Part shown: positions 28,240-36,942 of the stretch, one piece after another
Position numbering within the stretch: the stretch's first letter is position 1
Layout of the letters: the number at the start of each line of letters is the position of its first letter
Origin: Cribrihabitans marinus
GTDB lineage: Bacteria > Pseudomonadota > Alphaproteobacteria > Rhodobacterales > Rhodobacteraceae
NCBI RefSeq assembly: GCF_900109035.1
Contig: NZ_FNYD01000010.1
Span: forward strand, 62,001 to 126,000
Length of the DNA stretch: 64,000 nt
Direction: 5' to 3'
Notes under the pieces: model-generated
Seen by the model: the letters and a program-made list of their open reading frames with translations, nothing else
The model's database searches: none
What the model was told of the DNA's origin: nothing
Position numbers and translations under genes: made by a program

Positions 28240-29394
28240 TCAGATCTCGCTAAACGCGACCCAGCGCCCTTCGCGGGCCGAGCGCAGGACGGCATCGCAG
28301 AACCGCATTTCGTCATGCCCGTCCTCGAACGTGGCCCAGGTCGATCCGCGCTGCCGCGCGCCTGCGGCGACATCCGCATAGACGGCGCGGAAAAAGGCGA
28401 AAAAGCTATCGGCAAAGCCCTCCACATGGCCCGGAGGCAGGCTTGCCGCGGCGGTCCCGGTGGGGTTCATCAGGGTGAAATCGCGCATCAAGGTCTGGTT
28501 CGGCGCGTCGCGGTGGCCGAGAAACAGGTGGTCCGGCGTTTCGCTGTCCCAGGCCGCGCTCGCCGTGGCCCCGGCAACGTCCCAGTGCAGCGAGTTCTTG
28601 CGCCCGATATTGATCTGCGAGGTACTCATCACGCCGCGGGCGCCGCCGTGGTAGCGGATCATGATCATCGACGCGTCGTCGGTTTCAACCTCGACCGTCT
28701 CGGTCGTCCCGCCGCCGCTCGAGAAGGTCTCGACCGGGCCCGTCGGCTTCTGCCGCTCGGGCAGGAAGGTGGCGAGATCGGCCATCACCGCCTCGGGCTT
28801 GAGCCCGGTGACGAAGCCTGTCAGATCGACCCAGTGCGTCCCGATATCCCCGACCGAGCGCAGGGCGCCGCCGACCTCGCTTTCCAGCCGCCAGTTCCAG
28901 TCGGTGGGCTTGGCAAGCCAGTCCTGGTGGTAATGCCCGGTGACAAACCGGATCTGCCCCAGTTCGCCGGCCTGTATCATGGCCTGGGCGTGCTGGTTCA
29001 ACGGATAGAACCGGATGTTGTAGCAGACAGCTGCGATCTTGCCGGATGCACGCGCAATCTCGACCATCTCGGCGCTTTCCGCCGAGGTCATCGCCAGGGG
29101 CTTTTCGCAGATGACGTGTTTGCCCGCCTCCAGGATCGCCTTCACCTGGGGGTAATGCGCATGGTTGGGCGAGGTCACGTGGACCACGTCGACACCCTCA
29201 TCGGTCAGCAGGTCTTCGAGCGTGGCATAGGCGTGAGGGACACCCATCTCGGCGGCCCGCGCCTTGCCACGCTCGGGCGACGACCCCAGAACACCCTTCA
29301 CGTTGACCCCAAGACGCCGGAGCGCCTGGGTATGGACGGTGCCGATGAACCCCGTACCGACAACAGCGGCGCCGATATCGGCAAATTCGGTCAT
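28240..29394 (-). CDS. Gfo/Idh/MocA-family oxidoreductase
   Basis: The 384-residue product has the Rossmann motif VVGTGFIG and the catalytic-Lys motif CEKPLA, with the family dimerisation domain (GDIGTHWVDL). It is the second gene of the operon and probably carries out the first oxidation of the imported sugar, ahead of the isomerase. It is the most canonical of the three paralogues in this operon. Confidence 0.88.
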   Translation of the reverse strand: MTEFADIGAAVVGTGFIGTVHTQALRRLGVNVKGVLGSSPERGKARAAEMGVPHAYATLEDLLTDEGVDVVHVTSPNHAHYPQVKAILEAGKHVICEKPLAMTSAESAEMVEIARASGKIAAVCYNIRFYPLNQHAQAMIQAGELGQIRFVTGHYHQDWLAKPTDWNWRLESEVGGALRSVGDIGTHWVDLTGFVTGLKPEAVMADLATFLPERQKPTGPVETFSSGGGTTETVEVETDDASMIMIRYHGGARGVMSTSQINIGRKNSLHWDVAGATASAAWDSETPDHLFLGHRDAPNQTLMRDFTLMNPTGTAAASLPPGHVEGFADSFFAFFRAVYADVAAGARQRGSTWATFEDGHDEMRFCDAVLRSAREGRWVAFSEI

Positions 29395-29406
29395 GACGTT
29401 CTCCTC

Positions 29407-30135
29407 TCAGGCAACGGAATATCCCCCATCGATGGGCAGACAGGCCCCGGTGATGAACGCGGCCGAGTCCGAGGCAAGAAACAGGGCGGCGCCGACGATG
29501 TCGCCCGGCAGGCCCCAGCGCCCCATCGGCGTGCGGGCCTCGATGCTTGCGGTGAATTGCGGGTCTTGCCGCGCGCGGGCGGATTGTTCGGTCACGATGA
29601 AGCCCGGCGCGATCGCGTTGACGCGGATCCGGTCGGGCGCCCAGGCTATGGCAAGCGACTTGGTGAGCTGCTCGACCCCCGCCTTCGAGGCCCCGTAGGC
29701 CGGGTTTCGCGGCGATCCGAACCGGGCATACATCGACGCGATGTTGATCAGACGGCCCTCGGCGGCCTTCAGGGCAGGGTGGAAGGCCGCGGCGCAGCGG
29801 AAAGACCCGGTGAGGTTCACATCCAGCACGTGCGAAAAGAACTCCGGCGCCATCTCGGCCCCGCGCTGGGTGATGGCTGCGCAATTGACGAGGATATCCA
29901 GCGTGTTGCGGCCCTTTGCGAAGTCTTGGACGGCATCGGTATCGGTGACGTCCAGTTGGGTATACGCGAACCGGCCGGCATCTTCCGGCGCGCAGTCGGC
30001 TTCGACGCCGGTAATCTCGACGCGTGCGCCGGCATCCTGCAACGCCCTTGCGATACTGGCGCCGATCCCGGCCCGGCTGGCACCGATGACCAGAGCGTCG
30101 GCGCCCGCGAAGTCGAAGGCGGCCGCCCGGTTCAT
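29407..30135 (-). CDS. SDR-family sugar/polyol dehydrogenase
   Basis: The 242-residue SDR carries the cofactor motif GASRAGIG (18-25) and the catalytic Ser134, Tyr147 and Lys151 (YGASK). The start at 30135 (MNRAAAFDF) is preferred; upstream residues of the open frame lack SDR similarity and run into the operator region. It is the first gene of the nine-gene minus-strand operon. Confidence 0.86.
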   Translation of the reverse strand: MNRAAAFDFAGADALVIGASRAGIGASIARALQDAGARVEITGVEADCAPEDAGRFAYTQLDVTDTDAVQDFAKGRNTLDILVNCAAITQRGAEMAPEFFSHVLDVNLTGSFRCAAAFHPALKAAEGRLINIASMYARFGSPRNPAYGASKAGVEQLTKSLAIAWAPDRIRVNAIAPGFIVTEQSARARQDPQFTASIEARTPMGRWGLPGDIVGAALFLASDSAAFITGACLPIDGGYSVA

Positions 30136-30205
30136 CCTGTCCTGCTGTTCCAATACCGTGTCGGCATGGTCCCCACCAAAGTTTCTGACGGCGCTACTGC
30201 GCACC

Positions 30206-30219
30206 TGTAATCGTTTACA
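30206..30219. promoter_or_regulatory. LacI-type operator candidate 1
   Basis: TGTAATCGTTTACA is a near-perfect 14-bp palindrome (6 of 7 pairs) with the central CG typical of LacI-family operators. It lies 71 bp upstream of the SDR start and is paired with a similar site 42 bp away. Confidence 0.65.
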
Positions 30220-30247
30220 TCTCACTGGGAATGTTCTTTCCCAAAGA

Positions 30248-30261
30248 TGAAAACGATTACA
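30248..30261. promoter_or_regulatory. LacI-type operator candidate 2
   Basis: TGAAAACGATTACA shares the central CG and the ATTACA half-site with the site at 30206-30219 (TGTAAT on the other strand). The two centres are 42 bp apart, four helical turns, allowing cooperative or looping repression of both divergent units. Confidence 0.6.
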
Positions 30262-30321
30262 TACTCCACATCAGAGGAGATTCGAGTCAAGCGGTGAAAT
30301 GCACAGGGCCGGGGAGGCCGG

Positions 30322-31347
30322 ATGATCCAGAAATCGGCAACGATCCACGATGTCGCCCGCGCGGCCAAGGTCTCGACCGCGACGGTCAGCCGGGTCCTGT
30401 CGAGTCCGGCCCTGGTCTCGGAGGCGACCCGCGAGGCGGTTCTGGAGGCGATCCGGCACACCGGCTACCGGGTCAATCAGGCGGCCCGAAACCTGCGGAT
30501 GCGCCGGGCAGGGGCTGTCTTGATCCTCGTGCCCAATCTGGGAAAACCGTTCTACTCCGGTATCTTGGCGGGCATAAGTGAAGGCTTTGCAGGCTCGGAG
30601 TTCGCCGTGCTGATCACGGACACCGAAAGCGATCCCATCGGCGACACCGCCCTGGCGGGCTATTTCCAGGACGGCCGTATCGACGGGGCCATCCTGCTGG
30701 ATGGCGGACTCTCGCAAGCCGCCCTGCGCCACTGCGTCGATCAGGGGGTGGGCGACCGGATCGCGTTTCTGTGTGAATGGGTCGAGGGCTGGGGCTTTCC
30801 GGTGATCGCCAGCGACAATGCCGAGGGGGCGCGCCTTGCGGTTCGCCACCTGCATGACCTGGGCCACCGCAAGATCGCCCATGTGACCGGCCCCGAGGGC
30901 AACGTTCTGACCGCCACCCGGCGCGCGGGCATGCTGTCCGAGCGCGCGCGTCTGGGGTTGCCGGCGCGGCCCGAATGGATCGTGCGGGGCGATTTCTCCA
31001 TCGAATCCGGGCATGAGGCGGCGCAACGCATCCTGGCGATGGAGGACCGGCCCACGGCGGTCTTCTGTTCCGCCGACATGGTGGCCTTCGGGCTGATCGC
31101 CGGGCTCATGGCGGCCGGTGTCCGGGTGCCCGAGGATATCTCGGTCGTGGGGTTCGACGATATCGAGATGTCGGGCTTTTTCATTCCCGCGCTGACCACC
31201 ATTCGCCAGGACCGGCACCGGCTGGGAAACCGTGCCGCCGGCGTTCTGCTCGCCAACCTCCGGCAGCCGGGCAGCCGCACCGAAAGCGAGGACCTGATGC
31301 CGGTGGAACTGGTCGTGCGCGGCAGTACCGCGCCGCCGCCGCCTTAG
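30322..31347 (+). CDS. LacI-family transcriptional repressor of the nine-gene sugar operon
   Basis: The 341-residue regulator has the classic LacI headpiece (TIHDVARAAKVSTATVSRVLSSPALVSEATREAV) and a sugar-binding-type effector domain. It is divergent from the nine-gene operon, with two palindromic operators in the 186-bp gap. Its TAG stop shares four bases with the stop of the convergent SDR (TTAG at 31344-31347). The inducer is probably the imported sugar or its first oxidation product. Confidence 0.9.
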   Translation: MIQKSATIHDVARAAKVSTATVSRVLSSPALVSEATREAVLEAIRHTGYRVNQAARNLRMRRAGAVLILVPNLGKPFYSGILAGISEGFAGSEFAVLITDTESDPIGDTALAGYFQDGRIDGAILLDGGLSQAALRHCVDQGVGDRIAFLCEWVEGWGFPVIASDNAEGARLAVRHLHDLGHRKIAHVTGPEGNVLTATRRAGMLSERARLGLPARPEWIVRGDFSIESGHEAAQRILAMEDRPTAVFCSADMVAFGLIAGLMAAGVRVPEDISVVGFDDIEMSGFFIPALTTIRQDRHRLGNRAAGVLLANLRQPGSRTESEDLMPVELVVRGSTAPPPP

Positions 31348-32102
31348 GTCGGCGCGCCCACGACGCTCTGCTCAAGGTCGATCGAGGCGCCGGTCATCGG
31401 GGCGGACGCATCGGACAGCAGATAGGCGGCCAGCCGCGCCGCCTCGTCCTCGCTCACGAACCGGCCCAGGGGCAGTTTCGCGCCCTGGCTTGCCAGCCAC
31501 CCCGCGCCCTTGCCCAGGTCTTTCTCGTGCAGCTGGCGTTCGGTCTCGGTGTCGACCCACCCGAGGTTGATGCCGTTGACCCGGATCCGGTCGGCAAGGT
31601 GGGCGTTTGCGGCGTTCTTGGTCATGGTCTGAAGCGCGCCCTTCGTCGTGGCGTAGATCGCCAGATCGGGTGCCCCGCAATGGGCGTTCATCGACTGGAT
31701 GTTGACGATGCTGCCCGGTGCGGACCGGGTCAGCATGTCCTTGATGACCCCGGCCATCAGGAAGAACGGCGCCCGGGCGTTGACGGCCATCAACCGATCC
31801 CACAGCACCGGTTGCGCATCCGTGAACCCGGCACGGGTGGTCAATCCGGCGGCATTGACCAGCCCGTCGATCCTGCCGAACCGGGCCAGGGCCGTTTCGA
31901 TGACCAGCTCGGGGGCCGCGCGGTCGATCAGGTCTGCCGTGACCGTTTCGACGGTCAGGCCGGGGATTGTCTCGATCGGGGTTCTGTCCACCAGAACAAG
32001 GCCTTCGGCCCCGCTCTTGGCAAGCTGACGCGCGGTTGCCGCGCCGATGCCGCGAGCGGCACCGGTGACGATGATGACCTTTCCCTCCAGCGAGGCGATC
32101 AT
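31344..32102 (-). CDS. SDR-family dehydrogenase
   Basis: The 252-residue SDR has the TGAARGIG cofactor motif near residue 13 and the catalytic YATTK. The tail (GASIDLEQSVVGAPT) departs from the usual VDGG ending. It follows the Rieske protein gene by 85 bp on the same strand and is convergent with the LacI gene. Substrate is unknown; the neighbouring moc-like genes suggest a cyclitol or sugar. Confidence 0.84.
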   Translation of the reverse strand: MIASLEGKVIIVTGAARGIGAATARQLAKSGAEGLVLVDRTPIETIPGLTVETVTADLIDRAAPELVIETALARFGRIDGLVNAAGLTTRAGFTDAQPVLWDRLMAVNARAPFFLMAGVIKDMLTRSAPGSIVNIQSMNAHCGAPDLAIYATTKGALQTMTKNAANAHLADRIRVNGINLGWVDTETERQLHEKDLGKGAGWLASQGAKLPLGRFVSEDEAARLAAYLLSDASAPMTGASIDLEQSVVGAPT

Positions 32103-32187
32103 GCCGAGATCCGTTCAAACCGGCCGGGGCCAAATTCTCGCGCCGTGTCCCGGTATCCGGCGCAATGCCAGTGGCCGATACGCGCGG

Positions 32188-32499
32188 TCACAGCGCGGCT
32201 TCGATCCGGCCGTCCCGCACCCGGGCGGGATAGGTCGCAAGGGCGACGCAGGCCGGTGTCCTGAGCGCTTCGCCGGTCTTGTAGTTGAACCGGCCATTGT
32301 GCCTGGGGCATTCGACCGTGTCGTCGATGACCAGCCCGTCGGCCAGATGAACCTGCTCGTGGGTGCAAAGCCCATCGGTACAGAAGACCCCGCCGTCCAG
32401 ATCGCGGTAGACCGCAAATGTCCGGCCGCCATGGTCAAAACGGATCACGTCCTCCTCCTCGATATCCTCCAACGCGCAGATGTCGATCCAGTCCGTCAT
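32188..32499 (-). CDS. mocE: MocE-like Rieske [2Fe-2S] ferredoxin
   Basis: The 103-residue protein is a single Rieske domain with ligands Cys45-His47 (CTH) and Cys64-His67 (CPRH). Its opening (WIDICALEDIEEEDVIRFDHGGRTFAVYR) is like MocE of rhizopine catabolism. MocE carries electrons to the MocD desaturase-like oxygenase that removes the O-methyl group. A MocD homologue is encoded at 40637-41761. No MocF-like ferredoxin reductase was found in the window. Start 32499 is chosen over an upstream frame that lacks Rieske similarity. Confidence 0.82.
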   Translation of the reverse strand: MTDWIDICALEDIEEEDVIRFDHGGRTFAVYRDLDGGVFCTDGLCTHEQVHLADGLVIDDTVECPRHNGRFNYKTGEALRTPACVALATYPARVRDGRIEAAL

Positions 32500-32861
32500 G
32501 TTCGTCCTCTGGTTTTCCGGGCGGCGCGCCGTTCGGTCCTGGTGTGCGTTCCATCGCACCGCCGGCGCCATCGCTTCCACTAGAGTCAAGCGTGACGGGG
32601 CCTGTCAACGGGCAGGCGCAGCAGCCGGTGTGATCCGGACGAGAGTCTTGCCGGAATCTCATGTTTTTGATGCCGATTACCTCAGATCCCATCAGCACCT
32701 GACTGGCGCGGCCCCCGCAGCCCGGCCCGCATAGCCTCGTGCCTTGCAGTTTCAGTCCAGGTCGCTGAGGGTTCATGTACCAAATCCGACAAGTCCCAAT
32801 TGAGAGATGCTTCCGCTATGCTGCCCGGACCAGGATACACGGCACGATCGGACGAGAGACC
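32500..32861. other. Divergent intergenic region between mocE-like and PLP-enzyme genes
   Basis: These 362 bp separate two divergent units and should hold both promoters. No gene was recognised. GCCTGTC (32600-32606) and GGCAGGC (32611-32617) form a 7-bp hairpin (one G-T pair, AACG loop) in what would be the mocE leader. No operator shared with the other regulators was seen. Confidence 0.4.
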
Positions 32862-34040
32862 ATGACGGATGTGCTCAAACGCCGCGGGCTGACGCCGGTG
32901 ATCAACGCCTCCGGGACGATGACCAGCATCGGTGCCTCTCGCGTGCTTTCCGACGTCATGGCCGAGATGTCGGCGATTTCACGGCATTTTGTCCGGATCG
33001 ATGACCTGCAGGCTCTTGCCAGCAGGACGATCGCGGAGACATGCGGGGCCGAGGCGGGGTTTGTCACGTCCTCCAGCGCGGCGGCCCTGAGCCTGTGCGT
33101 CGCCGCCGCCCTGACGGGTGACGACCTTGCGCGGATCGAAGCGCTTCCCGCCCTGCCGGGTGGAGAGCGCCGCGTCGGCCTGCAGATGGGCCACACGGTC
33201 AATTACGGCGCCCCAGTGCCGCAGGCCATTGCGCTGGCGGGGGCAGAGGTCGTGCCGCTCGGCACGGCGGCCCTCTGCGAGACCTATCATCTTCGAGCGG
33301 CGCTGGAAGAGGGGCTGGCCGCGGTCGTGCATGTGGTGTCGCATCACACGGTGCGCGAGGGCGAACTGCCCCTCGATCTGGTTGTCGAGCTCTGTTCGGC
33401 GCATGACACGCCGGTGATCGTCGACATGGCCAGCGAGTATGACCTGCGGGGGCCGGTTGCCGCCGGCGCGGATGCGGCGATCTACTCGGGTCACAAGTTT
33501 CTGTCCGGCCCGACCAGCGGCATCGTCGCCGGCAAGGCGGGCTTCATTCGAAACGTCGCGCTGCAGACAAGGGGGATCGGCCGGATCACGAAAATCGGAA
33601 AGGAGGGCATCCTCGGCGCCATCGCAGCCCTTGAGGCGTGGCAGCGCCGCGATCATGCGGCCATCCGGGCCGAAGAAGACCGCATCGTTGCAATGTGGAT
33701 GGCCGAGCTTGATGACATCGAAGGCCTGGCCCTGTCGCGTCACGCGGATTGGACCGGCAACCCCATCACGCGGGTCGAGATGCGCGTCGATCCCGGTGCT
33801 GCCGGCCTCTGCGCATGGGAGCTTGCCGAGCGGTTGATGGCACGCAATCCGGCAATTGCCGTGCGGGACGACCTGGCGGAGCACCAGGTGCTCTATCTCG
33901 ATCCTTGCAACCTCACATATGACGAAGCGTGCGTCGTTGCGCAGGCCGTGGGTGAGACCATTGACGCGGCGCGCGCCTCCGGGGACGGGTGCCGCCTGTC
34001 CTGGAACGGCGTCAAACGCCGGCGCGGTGGCGGCGCATGA
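32862..34040 (+). CDS. SelA/DgaE-like PLP-dependent lyase or transferase
   Basis: The 392-residue protein belongs to the fold-type I PLP family that includes SelA and D-glucosaminate-6-phosphate ammonia-lyase DgaE. Visible hallmarks are RGLTPVINASGTMTSIGAS at the N-terminus, Asp188 in IVDMASEYD and Lys212 in YSGHKFLSGP as the PLP Schiff-base lysine. The selenocysteine role is unlikely in a catabolic cluster. An ammonia-lyase or dehydratase acting on an amino-sugar acid or aminocyclitol is more plausible. Start 32862 follows GACGAGAGACC; a start at 32775 adds an unsupported 29 residues. Confidence 0.75.
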   Translation: MTDVLKRRGLTPVINASGTMTSIGASRVLSDVMAEMSAISRHFVRIDDLQALASRTIAETCGAEAGFVTSSSAAALSLCVAAALTGDDLARIEALPALPGGERRVGLQMGHTVNYGAPVPQAIALAGAEVVPLGTAALCETYHLRAALEEGLAAVVHVVSHHTVREGELPLDLVVELCSAHDTPVIVDMASEYDLRGPVAAGADAAIYSGHKFLSGPTSGIVAGKAGFIRNVALQTRGIGRITKIGKEGILGAIAALEAWQRRDHAAIRAEEDRIVAMWMAELDDIEGLALSRHADWTGNPITRVEMRVDPGAAGLCAWELAERLMARNPAIAVRDDLAEHQVLYLDPCNLTYDEACVVAQAVGETIDAARASGDGCRLSWNGVKRRRGGGA

Positions 34041-34822
34041 CGACGCCTGGGCTTCTGACGGATCGCGTTGTCCTCGTGACCGGGGCCGCTCGGGGCATCG
34101 GATATGCCGTTGCCGAGGCGGTGCTGGCGCAGGGTGGGCGCGTCGTGCTCGGTGATATCGACGCACCGGCCTGCCGGGAGGCCGCCGCAAGGCTGGGCGG
34201 TGAACGGGCCGGGGCGCATGCGCTGGCCTTCGATGTCAGCGCCGCCGCCGAGGTGGAGGCGGCCCACGAGAAAATCGCATACCGCTTCGGGCGGCTCGAC
34301 GGGCTCGTCAACAACGCGGCCATCCTAGACGAAGGCGGCGTCGCCGACACGGATCCGGACCGGTTCGAGGCGGTTCTGTCGGTCAACCTCACCTCGATGC
34401 TGCGGATGACCCGGGCGATGCTCCCGCTGCTTCGCAAGAGCGAGGACGCCGCCATCGTCAACACGCTGTCGACGCAGGCGTTTTTCGGCCAGCCGAACAC
34501 CCTGGCCTATGCGGCGGCCAAGGGTGGCGCGGCCAGCGTGACGCGGTCCATGGCGGTCGATCTGGCGCCTTTCGGCATCCGCGCCAATGGCGTCGCCCCG
34601 GGGTTCGTCGACACGCGGATGGCCGTGACGTCTGAAGGCACGCATGAGCACGCCGATCCCGCCTTTCGTGAATTCTACCTTGAACGGCGGCGCATCCCGC
34701 TGGGCCGGGCCGGAACGGCGGAGGATTGCGCTGGGGCTTTCGTCTTCCTGCTGTCGCCGCTGTCGGCCTATGTCACGGGGCAGGTGCTGTGCGTCGATGG
34801 CGGGCTGTCGGCGACCTACTGA
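34037..34822 (+). CDS. SDR-family dehydrogenase coupled to the PLP enzyme
   Basis: The 261-residue SDR has TGAARGIG near residue 15, VNNAA, and the catalytic YAAAK (FFGQPNTLAYAAAKGG). It overlaps the PLP-enzyme gene by ATGA, so both should act on one pathway intermediate. A later start than the open frame's first Met is used because residues upstream lie inside the PLP gene. Confidence 0.85.
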   Translation: MTTPGLLTDRVVLVTGAARGIGYAVAEAVLAQGGRVVLGDIDAPACREAAARLGGERAGAHALAFDVSAAAEVEAAHEKIAYRFGRLDGLVNNAAILDEGGVADTDPDRFEAVLSVNLTSMLRMTRAMLPLLRKSEDAAIVNTLSTQAFFGQPNTLAYAAAKGGAASVTRSMAVDLAPFGIRANGVAPGFVDTRMAVTSEGTHEHADPAFREFYLERRRIPLGRAGTAEDCAGAFVFLLSPLSAYVTGQVLCVDGGLSATY

Positions 34823-34834
34823 CCAGGACCCTTG

Positions 34835-34849
34835 CCGCCTCACGGGCGG
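34835..34849. terminator. Small hairpin between convergent SDR and hydroxyacid dehydrogenase genes
   Basis: CCGCC (34835-34839) and GGCGG (34845-34849) form a 5-bp stem with a 5-nt loop in the 39-bp gap between two convergent stops. It is a candidate bidirectional terminator without a T-run. Confidence 0.35.
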
Positions 34850-34861
34850 GTCGCGTCCCGG

Positions 34862-35887
34862 TCAGCTTTTCTCGACCGGCTTGGAGCGCATCTTGTCCAC
34901 CGTCTCACGCTCGGCCCGCTTGCAGCGCATCGGCGGCAGGCCGCGATCCAGCAGGTCCATGTCCTCCATCACCATGTCGCCCATCATCTTGAAAGCCACA
35001 TCCAATGCTCCCGCGCGATGGGCCGAGCGCAGGAACCCCGGCGTACGTCGCACCGGATGTTCGGGATCCAGCGGTTCTTCGGGAAAGACGTCCGAGGCGG
35101 CCCGGATATGTCCGCTGGCCACGGCAGCCACCAGGGCGTCGAAATTGACCACGCCGGCCCGGCTGAGCAGCACGAACACCGCGCCCGGCCGCATCCGGGC
35201 AAAGGCATTCTTGTCCAGGAACCCCTCGTTCTCGTCGGTGACGGAGGCCAGCACGAAGATCACGTCGCTTTCCCTGAGTATCGCGTCGAGGGCCGCCGGT
35301 TCTGCCCCCGCGTCGGCGATCAAGGAGGGCGGCAGCCAGGGGTCGTAGATCCGCAGCCGAGGCCTGAACGGTTGCAGCAACGGCAGGAGCGACCGCCCGA
35401 TGGAGCCGAAGCCGATCAACCCCACATCGGCCCCGGACAGGAGCCGGGCCGATCCGTTTCCATCAAGCCCCCAGGCCTCGCGCCCTTCGCGGAACGCAAG
35501 GTCGCTGTCGGTGATGCCGCGCAGCAGGTCCAGCGCCAGGCCCAGCCCGATCTCGGCGACCGGGCGGGCAAACACCTCCATCGTGGTCACGACATGGATG
35601 CCGCGCTCGAACAGGCGCGCATAGGGCATGTTCAGAAAGAGGTTGCCCTCGACATTGAACACGCAGCGCAGGCTTTCCATCCGGGCAAGCGTCGCCTCGT
35701 CGATCGGCGGCTGGCCGATGACATAGCGGGCCTTGCCCAGAACCGGGTCGGGCAGGGTGGCCAGCGCGTCGGTCTCGATCTCGTGGATGTCGTAGCGGGC
35801 GCGCAGTTCCGCCAGCCGCTCGGGCCGAAAGATCAGGTCCAGCGTGCGCGGTTCGGGTGCGCTGATCACCAGCGGGCGGTCGGTCAT
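34862..35887 (-). CDS. D-isomer-specific 2-hydroxyacid dehydrogenase family protein
   Basis: The 341-residue product has the NAD motif GFGSIG (159-164). The family's Arg-Glu-His catalytic set is preserved in LLSRAGVV, DVFPEEPLD and RSAHRAGA. It overlaps the upstream mutarotase-like gene by ATGA and is the last gene of the minus-strand operon running from 41761. It probably reduces or oxidises a 2-keto/2-hydroxy acid formed late in the pathway. Confidence 0.85.
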   Translation of the reverse strand: MTDRPLVISAPEPRTLDLIFRPERLAELRARYDIHEIETDALATLPDPVLGKARYVIGQPPIDEATLARMESLRCVFNVEGNLFLNMPYARLFERGIHVVTTMEVFARPVAEIGLGLALDLLRGITDSDLAFREGREAWGLDGNGSARLLSGADVGLIGFGSIGRSLLPLLQPFRPRLRIYDPWLPPSLIADAGAEPAALDAILRESDVIFVLASVTDENEGFLDKNAFARMRPGAVFVLLSRAGVVNFDALVAAVASGHIRAASDVFPEEPLDPEHPVRRTPGFLRSAHRAGALDVAFKMMGDMVMEDMDLLDRGLPPMRCKRAERETVDKMRSKPVEKS

Positions 35888-36942
35888 GGCATGTCCAGTC
35901 TCAGGAAGTCGGTGTGCAGAGGCAAGCTGCGGCTTGCCCCGTCGGCGCCCACGACGATCAGGCCCTCGGGCGCGATGGTGATCTCTGCCACGGGCGAGCC
36001 GGTTGGCCAGGCAATGGCGCCGGTGACGTGGCGCATTTCGGTGCTGCCGAAAGGCGAGAGGGCCAAGGCCCCGGGCCCCGCCAGATCGGCCTCGGTCGAG
36101 AGGCCCAGCATATGCGCGGCCGCCCCATCCTCGACCCCCAGGCAGCCGGTGTGCCGACCCGACCACGGCGCGTAGTCCCGCCCGCCGTTCGATTGCCAGA
36201 GCATCGTCATGGGCAGATGGCGCGGGTGGCGCAGCGACAGATAGAGATCACCTTCCTGGGGCCGGGTTACGGCGGTCCACCCCAGCGGGCTGCCTTCGGC
36301 CTCGATCCCGATGGCGAAATCCTCGCTTCGGTCGAACCACGGATAGGTGGTCAGGTCCACGGTGCCGCCTTGGGCCGTCGGGAACGCGGCGGCGTCGTCG
36401 GAACGCGCCGGGCAGGCGATGTAGGACCGGCCCTTGGCGGGATCGGTTTCCTGGGCCGTGGCGGGTGTTTCCCAGTGGATCTTGGCAGACGTGCGAATAT
36501 GCGCGCCATGCGGGACCGAGACGTTGCCATGATTGGCAGCCGACACCCGGCCGCTGCCGCCGATGAATACATGGCGCTGATAGACGAAGGGATGATTGTC
36601 GTAAACGGCCAGCTCCTTGAGCAGCGTCGCCCCGAAAACCGGGCGCGAACACACCGCCCGCACCCTGTCGGGCGCAGCCAGCGCGATGTCCCAGGGCACG
36701 TTCGGGGGCCAGCCATGCAGCGGGCTTTCGCCGTCCGAGCGCGCGAAGGGAGCGCAGAAGAAGTCCCCGCCCAGCCCGGCCATGAGCGGTGCGGCATCCG
36801 GCGGCATGGCTTCCCCGGTCCCGACCCAGGGCGCGCGGTGCAGCGGCGCGATGCGGCCCCCCCGATCCGTCACCTCGAACGCATCCAGGCGGCCCAGTTC
36901 CGCGGCGAACCGGGCGGATATCCCCTGCGCCGTGATTTCCAT
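35884..36942 (-). CDS. Putative mutarotase-like sugar-binding protein
   Basis: The 352-residue protein is not recognised with certainty. GGRIAPLHRAPWVG, GGDFFCAPFARSDG and LHGWPPN suggest a galactose-mutarotase-like beta-sandwich, as in aldose-1-epimerase relatives. No signal peptide or membrane helix is seen. The ATG at 36942 overlaps the ATPase stop (TGATG); a GTG three bases upstream is an alternative. In this operon it may interconvert anomers or act on the imported sugar. Confidence 0.55.
   Translation of the reverse strand: MEITAQGISARFAAELGRLDAFEVTDRGGRIAPLHRAPWVGTGEAMPPDAAPLMAGLGGDFFCAPFARSDGESPLHGWPPNVPWDIALAAPDRVRAVCSRPVFGATLLKELAVYDNHPFVYQRHVFIGGSGRVSAANHGNVSVPHGAHIRTSAKIHWETPATAQETDPAKGRSYIACPARSDDAAAFPTAQGGTVDLTTYPWFDRSEDFAIGIEAEGSPLGWTAVTRPQEGDLYLSLRHPRHLPMTMLWQSNGGRDYAPWSGRHTGCLGVEDGAAAHMLGLSTEADLAGPGALALSPFGSTEMRHVTGAIAWPTGSPVAEITIAPEGLIVVGADGASRSLPLHTDFLRLDMP

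Noticed and set aside
32862-34040. Annotation as L-seryl-tRNA selenium transferase (SelA)
   Set aside because: The PLP fold is shared, but the catabolic setting and coupling to an SDR fit a DgaE-like lyase better. No selB or SECIS-related feature was seen.
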